Assembly: GCA_934504065.1 (NCBI GenBank) | Contig: CAKSVQ010000112.1 | Span: forward strand, 1-7,551 | Direction: 5' to 3' | DNA from: an uncultured Dysosmobacter sp. | GTDB taxonomy: Bacteria > Bacillota > Clostridia > Oscillospirales > Oscillospiraceae | DNA length: 7,551 bases | Shown: piece after piece, positions 1 to 4,533 of the stretch | Layout of the letters: every line of letters begins with the position of its first letter | Numbering within the stretch: the first letter of the stretch is position 1 | Translations under genes and position numbers: made by a program | Notes under the pieces: generated by a model | Seen by the model: the letters and a program-made list of their open reading frames with translations, nothing else | The model's database searches: none | Told to the model about the DNA's origin: nothing

Positions 1-5
1 CCTAT

Positions 6-22
6 ATACCCTATAGGGGTAT
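6..22. promoter_or_regulatory. CsoR/CstR-family operator-like inverted repeat, site 2
   Basis: ATACCCTATAGGGGTAT is the same 17-base pattern as the site at 42-58, 36 bases further left. It falls just downstream of the predicted transcription start of the leftward promoter. Two copies of one motif around a single promoter make a chance match unlikely. The repressor itself is not in the window. Confidence 0.6.
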
Positions 23-36
23 TTTTTACGATTCGT

Positions 37-65
37 AATATATACCCGGTGGGGGTATTTGTCAA
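37..65 (-). promoter_or_regulatory. Leftward sigma-A promoter for a gene outside the window
   Basis: Read on the minus strand, a perfect TTGACA -35 box (65-60) is followed after exactly 17 bases by a TATATT -10 box (42-37), five of six matches to consensus. Transcription should start near base 30 and run left out of the window. The spacer is almost filled by a CsoR-type operator (42-58), so the promoter is probably repressible. No coding start for the driven gene is visible inside the window. Confidence 0.75.
42..58. promoter_or_regulatory. CsoR/CstR-family operator-like inverted repeat, site 1
   Basis: ATACCCGGTGGGGGTAT is a near-palindrome with TA-rich ends and a C-tract/G-tract core. This layout is known for operators of the CsoR/RcnR/FrmR/CstR repressor family. 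It lies between the -35 and -10 boxes of the leftward promoter, so a bound repressor would block RNA polymerase. The ligand (copper, nickel, formaldehyde or persulfide) cannot be told from the site. Confidence 0.6.
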
Positions 66-117
66 GAAGAAATTTTCAGAAAAATTAGCGGTAAAATGCG
101 GTGTCCATTTAAATGCG

Positions 118-151
118 GAGAAGGACGGCAGCAAACGCTGCCGCCCTTCTC
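118..151 (-). terminator. Terminator-like hairpin after the SASP remnant
   Basis: A 15-base stem (118-132 with 137-151, one G-T wobble on the minus strand) closes a 4-base loop, 22 bases beyond the SASP stop codon. The stem is very stable, but the minus-strand sequence after it has only a short T-run within CGCATTT, so termination strength is uncertain. It was probably the native terminator of the spore gene and now would end recombinase transcripts. Confidence 0.5.
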
Positions 152-173
152 TTGTCAAAGCATACCGAAAAGG

Positions 174-290
174 TTACAGGGACTTCTCGTAGGACTCGAT
201 CATCTTCTTGACCATCTGGCCGCCGACACTGCCGGCCTCGCGGCTGGTCAGGTCGCCGTTGTAGCCCTGCTTCAGGTTGACACCGACCTC
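174..290 (-). pseudogene. 3' remnant of an alpha/beta-type small acid-soluble spore protein gene
   Basis: The minus strand encodes 38 residues and a TAA stop matching the C-terminal half of alpha/beta SASPs: EVGVNLKQGYNGDLT, then SREAGSVGGQMVKKMIESYEKSL read in two parts. The second family signature (VGGQMVKKMI) is complete. These proteins coat and protect spore DNA, and the GPR protease degrades them at germination. The remnant begins within the first family signature (K-x-E-[LIV]-A-x-[DE]-[LIVMF]-G), a few residues after the GPR cleavage position. The N-terminal half, start codon and RBS are absent. Upstream sequence in the same frame reads only AAAGTPR before the TAA that ends the recombinase gene. 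No 5' half is visible elsewhere in the window. It is a truncated gene, most likely split by the adjacent recombinase element; the exact junction is uncertain by several bases. Confidence 0.85.
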
Positions 291-311
291 CCTTGGTGTT
301 CCCGCAGCAGC

Positions 312-1979
312 TTAAAGCGCGGCTCTGTCCGCCGGGAAGCTGCGGACAGAGGAGTCTCCCAATTCACCGATAAAATTATAGAAAATGCGCACGTTTTGGC
401 GAAATGGCTGTGTGCGGTGTGTTGCCTTTACAGTCTCTTCTGCCAAATGCTTTTCACCGACTTCGATGCGCTTAACGAAGGTGAGAAGCACCTCGCGGTC
501 AAGCTGCTCTATCTGCGTGAAGCGGCTGGTCAGATCGAAGAAGTCCTGATAATTTTTCTGTGTCTTTCCTGACGTGCCGCTGCCGCTGAAGCGGGACAGC
601 TCCTTTTCAAGGCAGGCCGCTTCCGTCTGGAGCTGGGCAAGCAGATGCTCAAACCGCTCGCTGCCGATCCGTCCCTCCGCATGGTCGGTGTAGAGCTTTA
701 GGAGAATACTGTCGATGGTAGACAGGCGTTCCTGCATTTTTTGTTTCTGCCTTGCTTTGGGAAGGCCGGATTGCTCGGTCCGCCGGACGGCCTCCCGAAC
801 GATGGCTTCTTTTTCGTCCGGGCCAAATTGCAAGAGCGTGTTCAGCTCCTGCCGGACGATCTCCGTGAGGTTGCTGTATTTGATGCGCACGCCGGAACAG
901 GGCTGTGGAATGTCCTTTCGCTGGCGGGTGCAGCTGAGATACCAGTATTTTTCCCGTTCGCCTTTATAGACTGTCCCGCAGGAGCAGAGCGCGTGCCCGC
1001 ATTTGGCGCAGAAAGCCACACCGGAAAAAATGCTTTTCCGCACGGGAGCATGGCTTTGGTGCTGAAAGGTCCCACGGCCCAGATTCTGCTGTGCGCGGTC
1101 AAAAAGCGTCTGCGTGACAAGCGGGGCGTGGGTTCCGGGTGTTACGGCCCATTGCTCCTTGGGAACAGGCAGCTTTTTGCTGGATTTCACGCTGGCCTTT
1201 TTCGTCTTTCCAAGCAGTGTGTTGCCCAGATAAACGGGATTTTTCAAAATGCGTTTGACCGTGGTGTAGTTCCAAAGGTCTGCGGCTCTGGCAGCGCCGC
1301 TTTCTGAAAAGCTTCCCTGAAAGATGACCCGGTATTTCAGTGGGGGAAACACACCGTCGCGGTTCAGATCCAGTGCGATTTTCCGGCTGGAATCCCCCTG
1401 TGCGGCCTGCTCGAAAATGCGCTGCACCACAAGGGCAGCCCGTTCATCCGGGATCAGGAGGTTTTTATCCCCGGGAGCTTTTTGATAGCCATACGGCGCG
1501 GTGGCACAGTAAAGCCCCTTTTCCCGCTTGGCCTTCAAAACCTCCTTCACTTTTCTGGAGCCGTCCCGCAGATATACCTCATTCATGGCGAACTGGAAAG
1601 GGGCCATAACATTATCCAGTTCTGTATCAAAGTGGTCGGCGACGGTCAGATAACGGATCCTTCTCTCCGGGAAAAACTGCTCGGCGTAGTAACTGGCCTC
1701 CCGCATATCGCGGCCCAGTCTGGAAAGGTCCTTGGTGATCACGGTATTTGCCTTACCCTGTTCCAGCAAAGCGATCATTTCCTGAAAGGCGGGGCGGTTG
1801 AAATTTCCGCCTGACCAACCATCATCCGCAAAGACCCGCGCCAGAAATATTTCATTTTTCTCACAATAGTCCTGGATCAGCATCCGCTGGTTGGAAATGC
1901 TGGAGGATTCTCCTCCTGCGGCCTCTTCGTTGGAAAGCCGCAGATACGCAAATGCGACCCGCTGGTTGTCATTTTTCAT
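312..1979 (-). CDS. Large serine recombinase (TndX/TnpX-like site-specific recombinase)
   Basis: A 555-residue recombinase that would integrate or excise DNA through a covalent phosphoserine intermediate. The N-terminal resolvase domain (about 7-150) has the YLRLS motif with nucleophile Ser16 and Arg14, the DDGWSGG segment (52-58) and SRLGRD (86-91) with two active-site arginines. The recombinase domain (about 155-300) contains APYGY. A zinc-ribbon region follows, with C324-x2-C327 and later C350 and C361. A charged helical, probably coiled-coil stretch (about 405-465) leads into a DUF4368-like end finishing in RIFYNFIGEL (531-540). Length is close to TndX-type proteins, so it looks intact. 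The start is fixed by GGAGG seven bases upstream of the ATG. That RBS is partly held in a hairpin with the preceding small ORF. The stop codon lies about 20 bases from the interrupted SASP gene. Target site and activity are not known. Confidence 0.93.
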   Translation of the reverse strand: MKNDNQRVAFAYLRLSNEEAAGGESSSISNQRMLIQDYCEKNEIFLARVFADDGWSGGNFNRPAFQEMIALLEQGKANTVITKDLSRLGRDMREASYYAEQFFPERRIRYLTVADHFDTELDNVMAPFQFAMNEVYLRDGSRKVKEVLKAKREKGLYCATAPYGYQKAPGDKNLLIPDERAALVVQRIFEQAAQGDSSRKIALDLNRDGVFPPLKYRVIFQGSFSESGAARAADLWNYTTVKRILKNPVYLGNTLLGKTKKASVKSSKKLPVPKEQWAVTPGTHAPLVTQTLFDRAQQNLGRGTFQHQSHAPVRKSIFSGVAFCAKCGHALCSCGTVYKGEREKYWYLSCTRQRKDIPQPCSGVRIKYSNLTEIVRQELNTLLQFGPDEKEAIVREAVRRTEQSGLPKARQKQKMQERLSTIDSILLKLYTDHAEGRIGSERFEHLLAQLQTEAACLEKELSRFSGSGTSGKTQKNYQDFFDLTSRFTQIEQLDREVLLTFVKRIEVGEKHLAEETVKATHRTQPFRQNVRIFYNFIGELGDSSVRSFPADRAAL

Positions 1980-1989
1980 TGTTCAGCCT

Positions 1990-2049
1990 CCTTTGACGAA
2001 CCAGCCCACCCGCGGCATTATACCGCGTGGCTGTTATTTTCGTCAAAGG
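1990..2049 (-). promoter_or_regulatory. Long hairpin sequestering part of the recombinase RBS
   Basis: On the minus strand CCTTTGACGAA (2049-2039) and TTCGTCAAAGG (2000-1990) form a perfect 11-bp stem. Inside it CAGCC pairs with GGCTG, and CGCGG with CCGCG (2027-2011). The right arm includes AAAGG of the recombinase Shine-Dalgarno AAAGGAGG. The left arm lies in the last codons of the upstream 49-codon ORF, whose stop falls in the inner hairpin. A ribosome translating that ORF would open the stem and expose the RBS, so translational coupling is the likely role. The structure was found by eye and its energy has not been computed. Confidence 0.6.
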
Positions 2050-2167
2050 CAGTGTTTTCCTCCCGGGCAGCCAGCAGCAGTTCAACGACCAGACCGGAAG
2101 CCCGCCCGGTCTCCGCAAAGGAACGCTCCACGGTATAGGTCGCCTCGTTGAGCTTGATCTCATGCAT
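2018..2167 (-). CDS. Small element-encoded protein preceding the recombinase
   Basis: This 49-residue ORF begins MHEIKLNEATYTVERSF and ends in an acidic, hydrophilic tail. It has an excellent RBS, GGAGGTG, seven bases before the ATG, which selects this start over a nearby out-of-frame ATG at 2163. It stops 38 bases before the recombinase start. The TYTVERSF-type N-terminus followed by a predicted amphipathic helix (about 18-36) recalls short proteins often found just before serine recombinases in clostridial elements (TnpW-like in broad terms), but this is a weak recollection rather than a firm match. No enzymatic motif, signal peptide or membrane segment is seen. Its translation probably unlocks the recombinase RBS by melting the hairpin that overlaps its 3' end. 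Biochemical function is unknown. Confidence 0.65.
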   Translation of the reverse strand: MHEIKLNEATYTVERSFAETGRASGLVVELLLAAREENTAFDENNSHAV

Positions 2168-2213
2168 GATGCATCACCTCCAGGGCTATTGTGTGCCTAT
2201 TCCGGCGCATCAT
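2160..2213 (-). other. 17-codon ORF overlapping the small element ORF (possible ORF tail)
   Basis: The minus-strand frame reads MMRRNRHTIALEVMHHA and stops at 2160-2162, overlapping the start of the 49-codon ORF by 8 bases. An in-frame TGA directly precedes the first ATG and there is no recognisable Shine-Dalgarno. Stop/start overlap is common inside element operons, so this could be the last codons of a longer element gene whose front was lost at the junction near dapA. A leader peptide or chance ORF is equally possible. Confidence 0.25.
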
Positions 2214-2233
2214 TCAGCCGAGAGGTGGGGGCG

Positions 2234-3124
2234 TCAGGCATCCAACAGACCGCAGCGCAGCAGAGTTTTCCGAATCCGCTCCCGGTTTGCATCATTGGGC
2301 GGACACAGGGGCAGGCGCAGCGTATCGCCGCAAAGTCCCATCATCGCCAGCGCGGTCTTTACAGGAATTGGATTGACCTCGCAGAAAAGCGTGTCGCAGA
2401 GTTCCTTGATCTCCAATTGTAATGCCCCGGCGGCGGCAAAATCGTTGGACAGACAGAGCTGCACCAGCCGATGCATCTGCTGCGGGATCAGGTTGGCAGC
2501 CACGGAGATCACACCTTTTCCGCCCAGCAGGCAGATAGCGGCGGTCTCGTCGTCGTTGCCGGACCAGATGGAAAAATCACCGGGGCAGAGGAGCCGTGTT
2601 TTCTGTATGGCGCTGAGATTGCCGCCCGCTTCTTTTACGCCGTTGATATTCGGGTGCTTTGCAAGCTCGGCATAGGTTTCCGGGGCGATGGTCACCCCCG
2701 TGCGGGAAGGAACGTTATAGAGGATCAGCGACTTGGTCACCGCATCGGCAATGGCGGTATAGTGCTGTACCAGCCCGGCCTGTGTCGTTTTATTATAATA
2801 AGGTGTGACGACCAGCAACCCATCGGCTCCGGCACGCAGGGCGTCACGGCTGAGGGCGATGGCGTTGGCCGTGGCGTTGGAGCCGCTTCCGGCGATAACG
2901 GGGACCCTGCCGTCAACCCGCTCCACACAGTATTCGATAGTCCGCATCCGCTCTCCGTATGTCATGGTGCTGGCTTCTCCTGTGGTGCCGCAGACGATAA
3001 TGGCGTCCGTTCCGTGTTCCAGCTGAAAATCGATCAGCCGCCCCATGGCGTGAAGATCGACGGTATCCTCTGTAAACGGGGTCACGATGGCGACGCCTGA
3101 ACCGATGAATAAGGGCTTGCGCAT
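2234..3124 (-). CDS. dapA: 4-hydroxy-tetrahydrodipicolinate synthase
   Basis: A cytosolic TIM-barrel aldolase of 296 residues that condenses pyruvate with aspartate semialdehyde, the first committed step toward lysine, diaminopimelate for peptidoglycan, and dipicolinate for spores. The hallmarks are all present: GTTGE (46-50) with the two active-site threonines, PYYNK (108-112), LYNVPSRTG (135-143) with catalytic Tyr136 and substrate-binding Arg141, and VKEAGG (163-168) with Schiff-base Lys164. GGKGVISV (201-208) and EVNPIPVK (249-256) complete the family pattern. Length is normal. GGAGG eight bases before the ATG supports the start. The gene follows asd but is separated from it by a strong terminator and seems to have its own promoter. 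dapB, often next in this pathway order, is absent. The recombinase module starts about 66 bases downstream. Confidence 0.97.
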   Translation of the reverse strand: MRKPLFIGSGVAIVTPFTEDTVDLHAMGRLIDFQLEHGTDAIIVCGTTGEASTMTYGERMRTIEYCVERVDGRVPVIAGSGSNATANAIALSRDALRAGADGLLVVTPYYNKTTQAGLVQHYTAIADAVTKSLILYNVPSRTGVTIAPETYAELAKHPNINGVKEAGGNLSAIQKTRLLCPGDFSIWSGNDDETAAICLLGGKGVISVAANLIPQQMHRLVQLCLSNDFAAAGALQLEIKELCDTLFCEVNPIPVKTALAMMGLCGDTLRLPLCPPNDANRERIRKTLLRCGLLDA

Positions 3125-3159
3125 AAAAACTACCTCCCATAAGACCGCATTTCATACCC

Positions 3160-3189
3160 ATTCTATGAGGGAGGCAGGGAAAGTGTGAA
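3160..3189 (-). promoter_or_regulatory. Putative sigma-A promoter of dapA
   Basis: On the minus strand TTCACA (3189-3184, five of six) is separated by 18 bases from TAGAAT (3165-3160, five of six). Predicted transcription would start about 28 bases before the dapA ATG. The -35 box overlaps the last two Ts of the asd terminator T-run, so the end of one unit and the start of the next are packed together. Confidence 0.5.
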
Positions 3190-3228
3190 AAAAATTCCCC
3201 GGCTGTTCATATGGAACAGCCGGGGAAT
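3188..3228 (-). terminator. Intrinsic terminator of asd
   Basis: A perfect 15-bp stem (3228-3214 with 3208-3194) around a 5-base loop is followed on the minus strand by seven Ts (3194-3188). It begins 11 bases after the asd stop codon. There is no T-run on the plus-strand side, so it works only for leftward transcription. It should largely uncouple asd from dapA. Confidence 0.92.
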
Positions 3229-3238
3229 CGGCAAAGGC

Positions 3239-4330
3239 TTATTTGGGCTGGATGTAACCCTTCTTGCACAAAAGCTCGGCCAGCAGCACCGCACCGCCGG
3301 CAGCACCACGGAGGGTATTGTGGCTCAGGCAGACGAACTTGTAATCATACTGCGTATCCGGGCGCAGACGGCCGATGGAAACCGCCATGCCATGCTCCAG
3401 ATTCCGGTCCAGACGGGTCTGAGGGCGGTTTTCCTCTTCAAAATAATGCAGGAACTGCTTGGGGGCGGAGGGGAGCTCCAGCTCCTGCGCGGGGCCACGG
3501 AATGCTGCCCAATCGGCCTTGATCTGCTCCATAGAGGGCTTCTGGCCACCCTTGAACTTCATGAAGACGGCGGCCATGTGACCATCCTGACAGGCAACGC
3601 GGAAGCACTGCGCGGTGATGGAAGGACCGTCGGCCTTGACGATCTTGTCACCTTCAATGTGGCCCCACAGCTTCAGCGGCTCTTGCTCGCTCTTTTCTTC
3701 CTCGCCTCCGATGTAAGGAATGCAGTTGTCCACCATTTCGGGCCAGCGGGCAAAGGTTTTGCCTGCGCCGGAAATCGCCTGATAAGTACACACCAGCGCC
3801 TGCTCCAAACCGTATTTCAGCAGGGGATTCAGGGCCGGGACATAGCTTTGCAGAGAGCAGTTGGACTTCACGGCCACAAAGCCCCGCTTCGTGCCAAGGC
3901 GCTTGCGCTGCGCATCGATGATCCGGATGTGGTCGGCATTGATCTCGGGCACCACCATGGGCACGTCATCCGTCCAGCGGTTGGCGGAGTTATTGGAGAC
4001 GATGGGGCACTCCAGCTTGGCGTATTTTTCCTCAAGCGCCCGGATCTCTTCCTTTTTCATATCCACGGCGCAGAAGCAGAAGTCCACCAGCTCCGCCATT
4101 TTGGCCGCGTCGGCCTCAGCGTCCAGCACAATGAGTTTTTTAGCCTCCTCCGGGCAGGGAATATCCAGTGCCCAGCGGCCCTCCACAGCCTCTTCGTAAG
4201 GCTTGCCCGCGCTGCGGGCGCTGGCGGCGATGGCAGTGAGCTGGAACCAAGGGTGATTTTCCATCAGGGTGATGAAGCGCTGGCCAACCATGCCGGTGCC
4301 TCCGATGATGCCGACTTTGTACTGTTTCAT
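3239..4330 (-). CDS. asd: Aspartate-semialdehyde dehydrogenase, archaeal/fungal type
   Basis: A 363-residue cytosolic enzyme that reduces aspartyl-4-phosphate with NADPH to aspartate semialdehyde, the branch point of lysine/diaminopimelate and threonine/methionine synthesis. The N-terminal Rossmann motif is GIIGGTGMVGQR (7-18). SNNSANR (112-118) and AVKSNCSLQ (153-161) follow, with nucleophile Cys158. QAISGAGK (184-191) is typical, and the general-base His251 lies in RVACQDGH (244-251). This pattern and length match the archaeal/fungal ASADH branch (TIGR00978-like), not the common Gram-negative type. The open frame continues upstream of Met1, but AGGAGGAG seven bases before this ATG and the family start agree. 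A terminator closes the gene and its product feeds the DapA enzyme encoded next. No clear promoter was found in the divergent gap; an 8-bp stem lies in its 5' leader. Confidence 0.96.
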   Translation of the reverse strand: MKQYKVGIIGGTGMVGQRFITLMENHPWFQLTAIAASARSAGKPYEEAVEGRWALDIPCPEEAKKLIVLDAEADAAKMAELVDFCFCAVDMKKEEIRALEEKYAKLECPIVSNNSANRWTDDVPMVVPEINADHIRIIDAQRKRLGTKRGFVAVKSNCSLQSYVPALNPLLKYGLEQALVCTYQAISGAGKTFARWPEMVDNCIPYIGGEEEKSEQEPLKLWGHIEGDKIVKADGPSITAQCFRVACQDGHMAAVFMKFKGGQKPSMEQIKADWAAFRGPAQELELPSAPKQFLHYFEEENRPQTRLDRNLEHGMAVSIGRLRPDTQYDYKFVCLSHNTLRGAAGGAVLLAELLCKKGYIQPK

Positions 4331-4354
4331 ATTCAATCTCCTCCTGCTGTGATG

Positions 4355-4385
4355 GGCGGAATGGAAAAGTCCGAGAGATTCCGCC
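4355..4385 (-). promoter_or_regulatory. Stem-loop in the asd 5' leader
   Basis: GGCGGAAT (4355-4362) and ATTCCGCC (4378-4385) form a perfect 8-bp stem around a 15-base loop, 25 bases before the asd start. It would lie in the asd leader RNA. No T-run follows, so it is not an obvious attenuator, and it is far too small for a lysine riboswitch. It could equally be a protein-binding inverted repeat. Confidence 0.3.
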
Positions 4386-4393
4386 GATTCTTG

Positions 4394-4422
4394 TTGAACG
4401 CACCCGGAAAATGTACTATAAT
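4394..4422 (+). promoter_or_regulatory. Upstream sigma-A promoter (P1) of the SpoIID-family gene and queA
   Basis: TTGAAC (4394-4399) is separated by exactly 17 bases from a perfect TATAAT (4417-4422). Transcription would start about 105 bases before the SpoIID-family start codon. It lies in the gap between the divergent asd and SpoIID-family genes. Confidence 0.6.
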
Positions 4423-4459
4423 AATCCAGAATCAAAATCCACGATATGTTTTTGTGACG

Positions 4460-4486
4460 TGGACATTTGTGCTTACAAAGTATAAT
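4460..4486 (+). promoter_or_regulatory. Downstream promoter (P2) of the SpoIID-family gene and queA
   Basis: A perfect TATAAT (4481-4486) is preceded by TGGACA (4460-4465, five of six), but with a short 15-base spacer. The start would fall about 41 bases before the coding start. The poor spacing suggests a weak or activator-dependent promoter. Confidence 0.45.
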
Positions 4487-4533
4487 ACCATGCTTTGCGC
4501 CTGTCGTCAAGGTGGCGGCTGTTGGGAGGTTCC

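Larger units (their letters stand above)
291..2233 (-). mobile_element. End or remnant of a serine-recombinase integrative element
   Basis: The segment between the SASP remnant and the dapA stop codon holds only a large serine recombinase, a small ORF before it and a possible ORF tail before that. The left boundary is set by where SASP homology stops, about 22 bases past the recombinase stop. The right boundary lies somewhere in 2214-2233 and is inferred only from the dapA stop. Integrases of this class often sit at the extreme end of their element, next to the attachment site. No conjugation, relaxase or cargo genes are present, so this is either a decayed remnant or the product of a deletion. 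TndX/TnpX relatives recombine at a GA dinucleotide, and a GA lies at the SASP junction (290-289, minus strand), which is suggestive only. Confidence 0.55.

Noticed and set aside
96..572. Plus-strand open frame of 158 codons
   Set aside because: It is antisense to the SASP remnant and the recombinase C-terminus, with no RBS or family likeness.
1969..2163. Minus-strand 64-codon frame starting at 2163
   Set aside because: It is arginine/proline-rich shadow sequence. The overlapping frame starting at 2167 has the well-placed RBS and normal codon use.
2182..2233. Remnant of dapB or the SASP 5' half after dapA
   Set aside because: These 52 bases show no NAD-binding motif of DapB and no SASP N-terminal pattern in any frame.
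4331..4533. Lysine riboswitch or T-box upstream of asd
   Set aside because: The leader is too short and only an 8-bp stem with a 15-base loop is seen; no conserved core of either element was recognised.
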